This document shows positions 1 through 7,958 of a DNA stretch of 64,000 nucleotides, piece by piece. The position numbers were made by a program, and so were the translations under genes. Position 1 is the stretch's first letter; every line of letters starts with the position of its first letter. Source of the DNA: Mycolicibacterium hodleri (lineage in GTDB: Bacteria; Actinomycetota; Actinomycetes; Mycobacteriales; Mycobacteriaceae); contig NZ_JACKTL010000033.1 in the NCBI RefSeq assembly GCF_025822245.1, positions 422,435 to 486,434 of the forward strand. Direction: 5' to 3'. The notes beneath the pieces are model-generated. The model did no database searches. It was not told the DNA's origin and saw only the letters and a program-made list of their open reading frames with translations.

Positions 1-1514
1 CCGGCATGGACGAATCCGTCGGCGGCGCACAGCTTCCCGTGTGCGTGGCCCAGGCGGGGTTCGCCTACGTCTCGGCGGCCAACGTCAGCACGTCCGGCTA
101 CCTGATGCTGACGGTCGCCAATGCGAACCTCATTGCGAAGTTCGGCGACGACCAACAGGTCGAGGCGTTCGTCAAGCCGATGCTCGCCGGCCGGTTCACG
201 GGCACGATGGCGCTCTCGGAGACACAGGCGGGATCGTCGCTGGCCGACATCTCGACCCGCGCGGAGCCTCGGGGCGACGGCACCTACCGGCTGTTCGGTT
301 CGAAGATGTGGATATCGGGGGCCGAGCACGAACTCAACGAGAACATCGTCAACCTGGTGCTGGCGAAGATCCCCGGCGGGCCGGCCGGCACCAAGGGCAT
401 TTCGCTGTTCGTCGTGCCGAAGTACCTCGTCGGCGCCGACGGCTCGGTTGGGGAGCGCAACGACGTCACCGTGGCCGGGCTGAATCACAAGATGGGACAA
501 CGCGGTCTGAGCAACACTGTGCTCAACTTCGGCGAGGGCGTGCACACGCCCGACGGTGACGCCGGTGCCGTGGGCTACCTCGTCGGCGAACCCCACCGCG
601 GCCTCGCGTACATGTTCCACATGATGAACGAGGCCCGCCTGGCCGTCGGGATGGGCGCGGTGTCGCTGGGCTACACCGGCTACCTCAAGTCCGTCGAGTA
701 CGCCCGCGAACGAACGCAGGGCCGGGTGGTCAAGGACCCCGCCACGCCGCAGGTGCCGATCGTCGAGCACGCCGACGTCAAGCGAATGCTGTTGGCGCAG
801 AAAGCCTACGTCGAGGGTGGGCTGGCGCTGGGGCTGTACTGCACCAAGCTGATCGACCTGCAGCGCACCGCGGAGTCAGCCGAGGAGGCCGAGCACGTGA
901 CCGACCTTCTCGACATCCTGGTGCCGGTCGCCAAGAGCTGGCCGTCGCAGTGGTGTCTGGAGGCGAACAGCCTGGCCATCCAGGTGCACGGGGGCTACGG
1001 CTACACCCGTGAGTACGACGTCGAACAGCACTACCGGGACAACCGGCTGAACCCGATTCACGAGGGTACCCACGGCATCCAGAGTCTGGATCTGTTGGGC
1101 CGCAAGGTGACTCAGCGCGACGGTGCCAGCCTGGCCGAGCTGGGCAAGGCGGTGACGGCGACCGTCGAACAGGCCACCGCCGCGGGCGGGGAGGCCGCCG
1201 ACCTCGCCGCGCTGCTGCGTTCGTCGTGGCAGCGGATCGTCGAGGTCACGGCCGCGATGTACGCCGTCGACGACGCCGAGGCGACGCTGGCCAACAGTGC
1301 GATCTACCTGGAGGCGTTCGGGCACGTCGTGATGGCGTGGATCTGGCTGGAGCAGTTCGTCGTGGCCGACGGGCAGGCGGGCGACTTCTATGACGGCAAG
1401 CGCCAGGCGGCCAGGTACTTCTTCCGCTACGAATTACCTAGGACCGCACCGCAACTCGACCTGCTGGAGACGCTGGACCGCACCACGTTGGACATGCGCG
1501 ACGGCTGGTTCTGA
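1..1514 (+). CDS. Acyl-CoA dehydrogenase, 5'-truncated by window edge
   Basis: FAD-dependent acyl-CoA dehydrogenase of the long, C-terminally extended type (FadE5/DmdC-like, about 600 residues), introducing the alpha-beta double bond in an acyl-CoA. The frame is open to the first base, so the N-terminal part lies upstream; 503 codons are visible. The FAD/substrate region has MALSETQAGSSLADIS and GSKMWISGAEHE. The C-terminal helical domain has QVHGGYGYTREYDVEQHYRD followed by NPIHEGTHGIQ, where the Glu of HEGT (codon 1062-1064) aligns with the catalytic base of the family. A further domain of about 130 residues after it is typical of this subfamily. The natural acyl substrate is unknown. It converges on the alcohol dehydrogenase with a 4-nt gap. 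Confidence 0.9.
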   Translation, partial: GMDESVGGAQLPVCVAQAGFAYVSAANVSTSGYLMLTVANANLIAKFGDDQQVEAFVKPMLAGRFTGTMALSETQAGSSLADISTRAEPRGDGTYRLFGSKMWISGAEHELNENIVNLVLAKIPGGPAGTKGISLFVVPKYLVGADGSVGERNDVTVAGLNHKMGQRGLSNTVLNFGEGVHTPDGDAGAVGYLVGEPHRGLAYMFHMMNEARLAVGMGAVSLGYTGYLKSVEYARERTQGRVVKDPATPQVPIVEHADVKRMLLAQKAYVEGGLALGLYCTKLIDLQRTAESAEEAEHVTDLLDILVPVAKSWPSQWCLEANSLAIQVHGGYGYTREYDVEQHYRDNRLNPIHEGTHGIQSLDLLGRKVTQRDGASLAELGKAVTATVEQATAAGGEAADLAALLRSSWQRIVEVTAAMYAVDDAEATLANSAIYLEAFGHVVMAWIWLEQFVVADGQAGDFYDGKRQAARYFFRYELPRTAPQLDLLETLDRTTLDMRDGWF

Positions 1515-1518
1515 CGGC

Positions 1519-2619
1519 TCAGGCGAACTCGATGATCTGGCGCACCGCCCGGCCGTCGGCCAGTTCGTCCATGCCCTCGTTGATCCGGTCGAGTTCGATG
1601 GTCGAGGACACCAGCGACTCAATGGGAAGCCGCCCCTCCCGCCACAGTGCCACGAAGCGGGGGATGTCCCGTGCGGGGACCGCGGAGCCCAGGTAGCTGC
1701 CGATCAGCGAACGGCCCTCGGCGACGAATCCCAACGGTGCCACGCTGATCCGGGCGTCCGGATGGGGGAGCCCCACCGTCACGGTGCGCCCACCGGGGCC
1801 GGTCAGGGCGATCGCCGTCTCCAGGGCGGCGGGATGACCGGCCGCCTCGATGACGATGCGGGCCTTGAGGTCACCGGCGTCCTCGGGCGTGACGACGGTG
1901 TGGGCACCCATCTCGGCAGCCCTGGCCAGTTTGTCCGGCACCTGGTCGACGGCGATGACCTCGACGTCGTCGTGGGCGAGCGCGGTCAGGAGCGCCGCCA
2001 TGCCGACCCCGCCCATGCCGACGATCGCGACCGTGTCTCCCGGTCGCGGCTGACCCGCGTTGAGCACCGCACCGCCTCCGGTGAGCACCGCACAGCCCAG
2101 CAGTGACGCCACCACCGGCGGGACGTCGTCGTCGACCGGCACCACGGAACGGCGGTCGACCACGGCATGGGTCGCGAAGGCCGAGACGCCGAGGTGGTGC
2201 AGCACCGGCCCGCCGTCGGCGGCCAGTCGCGTCCCGCCGGCCAGCAGCACGCCCGCGCCGTTTGCGGCGCTGCCGGGGATGCACGGCGCCAATCCGTCGG
2301 TGTCACACGCCGCGCACTCGCCGCATCGCGGCAGGAACGTCATCACCACGCGCTGCCCCACCGCGACGTCGGCCACCCCGGCGCCGACCTGCTCGACGAC
2401 GCCCGACGCCTCGTGGCCCAGCAGCATCGGCACCGGCCGCACGCGGGAGCCGTTGACCACCGACAGGTCGGAGTGGCACAGCCCGGCGGCTTCGATCCGG
2501 ACCAACAGCTCGGTGTCACCGGGCGGAGCGAGTTCGAGGTCGGTAATCGTCAACGGCTTGGACTCGGCGTAGCGCTGGGGCGCTCCGATGCGGTCGAGCA
2601 CGGCTCCACGGATCTTCAC
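1519..2619 (-). CDS. adhE1: Zinc-binding alcohol dehydrogenase (Rv0162c/AdhE1-like)
   Basis: Medium-chain NAD(P)-dependent alcohol dehydrogenase, 366 aa, of the class III-like group. Catalytic zinc ligands are visible at Cys48 (GLCHSD) and His69 (GHEASG). The structural zinc site is Cys99, Cys102, Cys105 and Cys113. The Rossmann core has VGMGGVGMAALL near residues 195-210. I chose the GTG at 2619 because the protein then starts directly with the conserved VKIRGAVL strand. The upstream start at 2685 would add 22 unlikely residues and overlap the divergent thioesterase. The physiological alcohol/aldehyde is unknown. The gene sits in the same place as Rv0162c beside mce1 in M. tuberculosis, so the symbol is by synteny. 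Confidence 0.88.
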   Translation of the reverse strand: MKIRGAVLDRIGAPQRYAESKPLTITDLELAPPGDTELLVRIEAAGLCHSDLSVVNGSRVRPVPMLLGHEASGVVEQVGAGVADVAVGQRVVMTFLPRCGECAACDTDGLAPCIPGSAANGAGVLLAGGTRLAADGGPVLHHLGVSAFATHAVVDRRSVVPVDDDVPPVVASLLGCAVLTGGGAVLNAGQPRPGDTVAIVGMGGVGMAALLTALAHDDVEVIAVDQVPDKLARAAEMGAHTVVTPEDAGDLKARIVIEAAGHPAALETAIALTGPGGRTVTVGLPHPDARISVAPLGFVAEGRSLIGSYLGSAVPARDIPRFVALWREGRLPIESLVSSTIELDRINEGMDELADGRAVRQIIEFA

Positions 2620-2654
2620 ACCCGACAGCTTGCCCGCACTGACAGACTCGTGGG

Positions 2655-3110
2655 GTGAGCTCGAGCGAACGGGACCTGACGTCACGCGACTTTCCGGTGC
2701 ACTGGCCGGTGCTGACCCGGTGGACCGACAACGACATGTTCGGCCATCTCAACAACGCGGTGTACTACCAACTGTTCGACACCGCCATCAACGCGTGGCT
2801 CAACACGACCACGGGTCACGATCCGCTGGCCGCGCCGGCGCTGGGGGTCGTCGCCGAATCCGGCTGCCGCTACTTCGCCGAACTCCAGTTCCCCGACCCA
2901 CTCGTCGTCGGGTTGGCCGTCACCCGGCTCGGCACCAGCAGCGTCACCTACCGCTTGGCGGTGTTCGCTCCGCCCGAGACGCCCGACGACGCGAAACCCG
3001 TTGCCGCGGTGGGCCATTGGGTGCACGTCTACGTCGACCGTGACAGTCGCCGGCCCGTCGCGGTCCCCGAGACGCTGCGCGCCCTGCTGGAGACCGCGGT
3101 CACCACCTGA
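2655..3110 (+). CDS. Hotdog-fold acyl-CoA thioesterase (Rv0163-like)
   Basis: A 151-residue single-hotdog protein of the 4-hydroxybenzoyl-CoA thioesterase group, expected to hydrolyse an acyl- or aroyl-CoA in the cytosol. The N-terminal active-site block is RWTDNDMFGHLNNAVYYQLFD, with the family Asp and the GHLNN turn. The start is GTG at 2655, giving MSSSERDL. It lies 35 bp from the divergent alcohol dehydrogenase start, so the two probably share a promoter region. The SRPBCC gene follows 37 bp downstream in the same direction. Substrate cannot be read from the sequence. Confidence 0.85.
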   Translation: MSSSERDLTSRDFPVHWPVLTRWTDNDMFGHLNNAVYYQLFDTAINAWLNTTTGHDPLAAPALGVVAESGCRYFAELQFPDPLVVGLAVTRLGTSSVTYRLAVFAPPETPDDAKPVAAVGHWVHVYVDRDSRRPVAVPETLRALLETAVTT

Positions 3111-3147
3111 TCCAATCGCGGGGCGCCGCTGCCGATATGCTCGCCCG

Positions 3148-3582
3148 ATGCCGCTCGTGAGCAAGACCGTCGAGGTCGAGGCCCCCGCCGAAACGATCAT
3201 GGCGATCGTCGCGGACTTCGAGTCCTACCCCCAGTGGAACGAGGAGATCAAGGGCTGCTGGATCCTGGCCCGTTACGACGACCAGCGGCCCAGCCAGTTG
3301 CGCCTGGACACGTCCGTGCAGGGCATGGACGGCACCTATATACAGGCCGTCTACTACCCCGGCGAGAATCAGATCCAGACGGTCATGCAGCAGGGTGACC
3401 TCTTCTCCAAGCAGGAGCAGATGTTCTCCGTGGTCGCCATGGGTCCGACGAGCCTGCTGACCGTCGACCTGGACGTCGAGGTCTCGATGCCGGTACCGGC
3501 CATGATGGTCAAGAAGGTGGTCAACGACGCCCTCGAGCATCTGGCCGACAACCTGAAGAAGCGCGCGGAGTCGCTCTCCTAG
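3148..3582 (+). CDS. SRPBCC-family ligand-binding protein (Rv0164/TB18.5-like)
   Basis: A 144-residue START/Bet v1-like helix-grip protein. The N-terminus PLVSKTVEVEAPAETIMAI and the motif DFESYPQWNEEIKG are typical of the mycobacterial polyketide-cyclase/SRPBCC family, which binds hydrophobic ligands in a deep pocket. The ATG at 3148 was chosen because all conserved sequence begins there; upstream codons in this frame overlap the thioesterase and look random. It probably forms a short operon with the thioesterase. Its last 4 bases overlap the convergent end of mce1R. Function is unknown; lipid binding is an inference from the fold. Confidence 0.8.
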   Translation: MPLVSKTVEVEAPAETIMAIVADFESYPQWNEEIKGCWILARYDDQRPSQLRLDTSVQGMDGTYIQAVYYPGENQIQTVMQQGDLFSKQEQMFSVVAMGPTSLLTVDLDVEVSMPVPAMMVKKVVNDALEHLADNLKKRAESLS

Positions 3583-4247
3583 GTCCAGAGACCCAGCTCG
3601 TCGAGCCGTGCGGTGAGCCGTCGGGCGCCGTCGGTGAACTGGGCGTCGGTCACCTGCACGACGACGTCGACGTCGCGGCGGCGTAGCGCGGCGATCAGTG
3701 CGCGACGGTTGGCCACCGCATGGTGGCCCCATTGCGGATCGTTGGCATAGATGTGGGGCGGCAGGTATCGGGCCGCGTGGAGCATGAACCACGCCAGCTT
3801 GATCCGCCCCGACGCCCGGTTGAACGTCCGGTGGAAGGCGAACTCCGCTTCGACGACCTCGGCGGTGTCCTGCCGGCCGATGGCGTCGGCCACGGTCTCG
3901 GCGAGCCGTTCGAGCTCGTCGATCTCCTCGTCGGTGATGCGTTCGGCGGCCGACCGGGCAAGCTGGCCGGCGATCACGGCCTGCAACCAGAAGATGTCCT
4001 CGATGTCGTCACGGGTGAACGGGGAGACCACGTGCCCGCGGTGCGGTTCGAGCTGCACCATGCCCTCGCCGCGCAGCGTCCGCAGGGCTTCGCGGACGGG
4101 TGTGATGCTGACGCCCAGCTCGGCGGCCGTCTCGTCGAGGCGGATGAACGAACCCGGCCGCAGCGCGCCGGACATGATGCGGACCCGCAGATGCCCGGCG
4201 ACCTCGTCGGAGAGTTGTTCGCGTCGCGGCCTCACCGGTGCGCTCAC
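3579..4247 (-). CDS. mce1R: Mce1R, GntR/FCD-family repressor of mce1
   Basis: A 222-residue regulator. It has an N-terminal GntR winged helix (residues about 10-75; SGALRPGSFIRLDETAAELG, ITPVREALRTLRGEG) and a C-terminal FCD ligand-binding domain (about 85-215) with the helix containing FAFHRTFNRASG, a motif that carries FCD metal/ligand histidines. The GTG at 4247 is supported by a GAAGG ribosome site about 9 nt upstream; a longer frame to 4343 adds an unlikely arginine-rich leader. It is divergent from fadD5 with 153 bp between, exactly as Mce1R (Rv0165c) stands to fadD5 in M. tuberculosis, where it represses the mce1 operon. FCD regulators usually respond to small acids or lipids; the ligand here is unknown. 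Confidence 0.9.
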   Translation of the reverse strand: MSAPVRPRREQLSDEVAGHLRVRIMSGALRPGSFIRLDETAAELGVSITPVREALRTLRGEGMVQLEPHRGHVVSPFTRDDIEDIFWLQAVIAGQLARSAAERITDEEIDELERLAETVADAIGRQDTAEVVEAEFAFHRTFNRASGRIKLAWFMLHAARYLPPHIYANDPQWGHHAVANRRALIAALRRRDVDVVVQVTDAQFTDGARRLTARLDELGLWT

Positions 4248-4344
4248 GGTACTCGTGCCTTCATCGATCCCCCGCCGTCGGTGCCCGTTGCCCGGGCTTG
4301 TCCACGAGCGACCTAGGCCATAGTGTGACCGGGGCAACACCATG

Positions 4345-4360
4345 TTTGATCAAATATCAA
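4345..4360. promoter_or_regulatory. Candidate Mce1R operator upstream of fadD5
   Basis: Two nested inverted repeats: a perfect 10-bp palindrome TTTGATCAAA at 4345-4354, and TTGAT-N5-ATCAA at 4346-4360. The AT-rich block stands out in a GC-rich gap. It lies about 40 bp before the fadD5 start and about 100 bp before the mce1R start, a position suited to control of both. GntR/FCD proteins bind short palindromes of this kind. Assignment to Mce1R is inference from position. Confidence 0.5.
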
Positions 4361-4400
4361 CGCCGCGCAACTCGCGCACACACCCCAGGGAGCCTCGACG

Positions 4401-6059
4401 TTGACCGCCATGCCAGCCTCGGACCGGCTGCTCGTCCAGCAGCCCTACCTGGCGCGTCGGCAGAACTGGACTACCCAGCTCGCGCGTCACGCCCTGATGC
4501 AACCGGATGCGACGGCGCTGCGGTTCCTCGGGCAGACGACGACCTGGGGCGAGCTCGACCGGCGGGTCACCGCCCTCGCCGGGGCGCTGAGCAGACGTGG
4601 CGTCGGCTTCGGTGACCGCGTCCTGATCCTGATGCTCAACCGCACCGAGTTCATCGAATCGGTGCTGGCGACCAATCTCCTCGGCGCCATCGCCGTGCCC
4701 GTGAACTTCCGCATGACCCCGCCGGAGATCGCGTTCCTGGTCGGTGACTGCGAGGCGCGCGTGGTCGTCACGGAGCCGGTCCTGGCGTCGGTCGCCACGG
4801 CGGTCCGCGAACTCGACCCCATGCTCGCCGAGATCGTCGTGGCCGGCGGCCCCACCGAGGACGGGCTGCTCGGGTATGACGACCTGCTGGCCGAAGAGGG
4901 CGCGGCCCCCGAACCGGTCGACATCCCGAACGATTCACCCGCCCTGATCATGTACACCTCGGGCACCACGGGACGGCCCAAGGGCGCGGTGCTCACCCAC
5001 GTCAACCTGTCCGGCCAGGCGATGACGCACCTGTTCACCAGTGGCGCGGACGTGAACCACGACGTCGGCTTCGTCGGCGTTCCGCTGTTCCACATCGCCG
5101 GCGTCGGAAGCCTCGTCACCGGCCTGCTGCTCGGACGGCCCACGGTGATCTACCCGCTCGGCGCCTTCGACCCCGGCGCGCTCCTCGACGTCCTGGAGGC
5201 CGAACTCGTCACGGGCATCTTCCTGGTACCTGCGCAGTGGCAGGTGGTGTGCGCCGCCCAGCGCGCCCGGCCCCGGAACGTCGTGCTGCGCACATTGTCG
5301 TGGGGGGCCGCCCCGGCGTCGGACACGCTGCTGCGCGACATGGCCGAGACCTTCCCCGGCGCACAGATCCTGGCCGCCTTCGGGCAGACCGAGATGTCGC
5401 CGGTGACGTGCATGCTGCTCGGTGCGGACGCCGTCCGGAAACTGGGCTCGGTCGGCAAGGTCATCCCGACCGTGTCGGCTCGCGTCGTCGACGAGGACAT
5501 GAACGACGTGCCGGTCGGCCAGGTGGGAGAGATCGTGTACCGGGCGCCGACGCTGATGGCGGGCTACTGGAACAACCCCAACGCCACCGCGGAGGCCTTT
5601 GCGGGCGGGTGGTTCCACTCGGGTGATCTCGTTCGCCAGGACGACGAGGGTTACGTCTGGGTCGTCGACCGCAAGAAGGACATGATCATCTCCGGTGGCG
5701 AGAACATCTACTGCGCCGAGGTGGAGAACGCCCTGGCCGCCCACCCCTCGATCGGGGAGGCCGCGGTGATCGGCCGCCCGCACCCGAAGTGGGGCGAGGT
5801 CCCGGTGGCGATCCTGGCGGTCAGCTCGGCCGCGGCGACCGACGAACTCACGCTCGAGAATCTCCAGGAATTCCTCGGGGAACGGCTCGCCCGCTACAAG
5901 CATCCACGGGCCCTCGAAGTCGTCGACGCACTGCCGCGCAACCCGGCCGGTAAGGTCCTCAAGACGGAACTGAGGGCACGGTTCGGCAAGGGAGACCTGA
6001 TTGACGCTGGCGAAAGTTCTTCTGCCTCAACGGTTTCAGTCGACGCGGTGGAACGCTGA
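4401..6059 (+). CDS. fadD5: FadD5, fatty acyl-CoA synthetase of mce1 operon
   Basis: A 552-residue ANL-superfamily acyl-CoA/acyl-AMP ligase, activating fatty acids, plausibly those imported by the Mce1 system. AMP-binding signature [12 protein letters not shown] at residues about 186-197; motif [31 protein letters not shown] with the conserved Asp; hinge [13 protein letters not shown]; and the C-terminal catalytic lysine region RNPAGKVLK. The TTG at 4401 was chosen because AGGGAG ends 8 nt upstream; the next in-frame ATG (4410) would be 17 nt from that site. It is the first gene of the mce1 cluster as in M. tuberculosis. A 224-bp gap, unusually large for this operon, separates it from yrbE1A. 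Confidence 0.93.
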   Translation: MTAMPASDRLLVQQPYLARRQNWTTQLARHALMQPDATALRFLGQTTTWGELDRRVTALAGALSRRGVGFGDRVLILMLNRTEFIESVLATNLLGAIAVPVNFRMTPPEIAFLVGDCEARVVVTEPVLASVATAVRELDPMLAEIVVAGGPTEDGLLGYDDLLAEEGAAPEPVDIPNDSPALIMYTSGTTGRPKGAVLTHVNLSGQAMTHLFTSGADVNHDVGFVGVPLFHIAGVGSLVTGLLLGRPTVIYPLGAFDPGALLDVLEAELVTGIFLVPAQWQVVCAAQRARPRNVVLRTLSWGAAPASDTLLRDMAETFPGAQILAAFGQTEMSPVTCMLLGADAVRKLGSVGKVIPTVSARVVDEDMNDVPVGQVGEIVYRAPTLMAGYWNNPNATAEAFAGGWFHSGDLVRQDDEGYVWVVDRKKDMIISGGENIYCAEVENALAAHPSIGEAAVIGRPHPKWGEVPVAILAVSSAAATDELTLENLQEFLGERLARYKHPRALEVVDALPRNPAGKVLKTELRARFGKGDLIDAGESSSASTVSVDAVER

Positions 6060-6153
6060 CCCGAGATGACGAGTTTGCCAGCCAGCTCGGTGACAATCCG
6101 GCCGATGCGGTGCACCCTGCCGAATCCATCGGGTACTCTCCTGTGGTCCGCCT

Positions 6154-6168
6154 TACTACCCACGAGTA
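6154..6168. promoter_or_regulatory. Inverted repeat TACT-N7-AGTA in fadD5-yrbE1A gap
   Basis: A perfect 4-bp inverted repeat with a 7-bp spacer, in the sequence around TTACTACCCACGAGTAGG, 95 bp after the fadD5 stop. It is short and could be chance. It is listed because the gap also holds a 12-bp palindrome and because an internal promoter between fadD5 and yrbE1A has been reported in M. tuberculosis. Confidence 0.25.
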
Positions 6169-6174
6169 GGGAGA

Positions 6175-6186
6175 CTGTGATCACAG
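6175..6186. promoter_or_regulatory. 12-bp palindrome CTGTGATCACAG, possible second Mce1R site
   Basis: A perfect palindrome centred between 6180 and 6181, about 100 bp upstream of yrbE1A and 27 bp before the small leader ORF. Its core TGTGATCACA shares the TnTGATCAnA pattern with the palindrome upstream of fadD5. It is not a Crp site, because the TGTGA and TCACA arms have no 6-bp spacer. A role in controlling an internal mce1 promoter is inference. Confidence 0.4.
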
Positions 6187-6212
6187 ACACGAAACTTGGG
6201 CAAGGAGGCGGC

Positions 6213-6287
6213 GTGCGACACCTTCTGCCGTTGCGTCACGAGTGCCGTGGCCAGATCACGCTCGAGACGGCGAGACCCACCCGGTGA
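6213..6287 (+). CDS. Putative 24-residue leader peptide before yrbE1A
   Basis: A small open frame that starts with GTG at 6213 and is preceded by an excellent ribosome site AAGGAGG (6202-6208). It ends with TGA at 6285-6287, overlapping the GTG start of yrbE1A as GTGA. The peptide begins VRHLLPLRHECRG and ends ARPTR. The yrbE1A start itself has no clear ribosome site, so ribosomes finishing this frame could reinitiate on yrbE1A. This follows the same 4-nt overlap pattern that links most mce1 genes downstream. The strong ribosome site and precise overlap are what I see; translation and any regulatory effect are inferred. Confidence 0.45.
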   Translation: MRHLLPLRHECRGQITLETARPTR

Positions 6288-7084
6288 CATCACAGAACCC
6301 GGGATTGTTCGACTACGTCCGCGACCAGGTCCGTCCAGGCCTGGTGGCTGTCGGCGGCTTCGTGAAGATGTGCGTGCTCACCGGCAAGGCACTGTTCCGC
6401 AGCCCGTTCCAGTGGCGCGAGTTCATCCTCCAGGGCTGGTTCCTCATGAGGGTCGCATTCCTGCCCACCATCGCGGTCGCCATCCCGCTGACGGTCCTCA
6501 TCATCTTCACCCTCAACATCCTTCTCGCCGAGTTCGGCGCAGCCGACATCTCCGGTGCCGGTGCCGCGCTGGGCGCGGTGACGCAGCTGGGTCCGCTGGT
6601 AACCGTGCTCGTCGTTGCCGGCGCCGGGTCCACCGCGATTTGCGCCGACATCGGCGCCCGCACCATCCGCGAGGAGATCGACGCACTCGAGGTGCTCGGC
6701 ATCGACCCGATCCACCGCCTCGTCGTCCCCCGCGTGATCGCCTCCACGTTCGTGGCCTTCCTGCTCAACGGCGCCGTGATCACCATCGGCCTCGTCGGCG
6801 GCTTCGTCTTCGGCGTCTACATCCAGAACATCTCCGCGGGCGCCTATGTCTCGACCCTCACGCTGGTCACCGGCCTCCCCGAGGTGCTCATCTCGGTGAT
6901 CAAGGCCCTGATCTTCGGCATGATCGCCGGGCTGGTCGGCTGCTACCGCGGCCTCACCGTCTCCGGTGGCGCCAAGGGCGTCGGCACCGCGGTCAACGAG
7001 ACCCTGGTGCTCTGCGTCATCGCGCTCTTCGCGGTCAACGTCATCATGACCACCATCGGCGTTCGATTCGGAACGGGGCGCTGA
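6284..7084 (+). CDS. yrbE1A: YrbE1A, MlaE-family permease of Mce1 transporter
   Basis: A 266-residue integral membrane protein of the MlaE/YrbE family, one of two permease subunits of the Mce1 ABC-type lipid importer. It has an N-terminal interfacial helix (FLMRVAFLPTIAVAIPLTVL), hydrophobic segments, and the family hallmark AGAGSTAICADIGARTIREE followed by IDALEVLGIDPIHRLVVPR, the coupling-helix region that contacts the MceG ATPase. The ATPase is not in this window. The GTG at 6284 gives a length close to that of the M. tuberculosis protein and overlaps the stop of a small leader ORF. yrbE1B follows after 1 nt. Confidence 0.95.
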   Translation: MTSQNPGLFDYVRDQVRPGLVAVGGFVKMCVLTGKALFRSPFQWREFILQGWFLMRVAFLPTIAVAIPLTVLIIFTLNILLAEFGAADISGAGAALGAVTQLGPLVTVLVVAGAGSTAICADIGARTIREEIDALEVLGIDPIHRLVVPRVIASTFVAFLLNGAVITIGLVGGFVFGVYIQNISAGAYVSTLTLVTGLPEVLISVIKALIFGMIAGLVGCYRGLTVSGGAKGVGTAVNETLVLCVIALFAVNVIMTTIGVRFGTGR

Positions 7085-7085
7085 C

Positions 7086-7955
7086 ATGTCAACGGCTGCA
7101 GTCCTTCGGTCGCGCTTTCCGCGTGCCATCGCGGGCGGCGAACGGCTGGCCAAGTCGCCGGCGCGGTTCCTCGACAGCGTCGGCCACATCGCCTGGTTCG
7201 TCGTCACCGCGGTCGGCTCCATCGGCCACGCCTTCCGGTACTACCGCAAGGAGATGCTGCGGCTCGTCGCCGAGATCGGCATGGGCACCGGCGCCATGGC
7301 CGTCATCGGCGGCACGGTCGCCATCGTCGGCTTCGTCACCCTGTCCGGCGGCTCGCTGATCGCGATCCAGGGCTTCGCCTCGCTCGGCAACATCGGCGTC
7401 GAGGCCTTCACCGGCTTCTTCGCGGCGCTGGTGAACGTCCGCATCGCCGCCCCGGTCGTCGCCGGCCAGGCCCTGGCCGCCACGGTCGGCGCCGGCGCCA
7501 CCGCCGAGCTGGGCGCCATGCGCATCAGCGAGGAGATCGACGCCCTCGAGGTCATGGGCATCAAGTCGATCTCGTACCTCGTCTCGACGCGCATCATGGC
7601 CGGCTTCGTCGTGATCATCCCGCTGTACGCCATGGCGATCATCATGTCGTTCCTGTCGGCTCAGGTGACGACGACGCTGTTCTACGGCCAGTCGACCGGC
7701 ACCTACGAGCACTACTTCCGAACGTTCCTGCGGCCCGACGACGTGGCCTGGTCGTTCGTCCAGGCGATCATCATCTCGATCATCGTGATGCTCAACCACT
7801 GCTACTACGGCTTCTACGCCAGCGGCGGCCCGGTCGGCGTCGGCGAGGCCGTCGGCCGCTCGATGCGTGCCTCGCTCATCGCGATCGTGCTCGTCGTCCT
7901 GTTCGCTTCGTTGGCGCTCTACGGCACCAACGCCAACTTCAACCTGACGGTGTAG
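7086..7955 (+). CDS. yrbE1B: YrbE1B, MlaE-family permease of Mce1 transporter
   Basis: A 289-residue partner of YrbE1A. The MlaE signature appears as AATVGAGATAELGAMRISEE, then IDALEVMGIKSISYLVSTR, and there are several long hydrophobic segments (GTGAMAVIGGTVAIVGFV near the N-terminus; SLIAIVLVVLFASLALYG near the C-terminus). In MCE systems the two YrbE proteins form the inner-membrane core on which the Mce hexamer sits. The start ATG at 7086 lies 1 nt after the yrbE1A stop, and mce1A begins 3 nt after its end. Length equals that recalled for the M. tuberculosis protein. Confidence 0.95.
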   Translation: MSTAAVLRSRFPRAIAGGERLAKSPARFLDSVGHIAWFVVTAVGSIGHAFRYYRKEMLRLVAEIGMGTGAMAVIGGTVAIVGFVTLSGGSLIAIQGFASLGNIGVEAFTGFFAALVNVRIAAPVVAGQALAATVGAGATAELGAMRISEEIDALEVMGIKSISYLVSTRIMAGFVVIIPLYAMAIIMSFLSAQVTTTLFYGQSTGTYEHYFRTFLRPDDVAWSFVQAIIISIIVMLNHCYYGFYASGGPVGVGEAVGRSMRASLIAIVLVVLFASLALYGTNANFNLTV

Positions 7956-7958
7956 CCG

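Noticed and set aside
6175..6186. Crp/cAMP receptor site in CTGTGATCACAG
   Set aside because: Crp sites need TGTGA and TCACA separated by 6 bp; here the arms abut.
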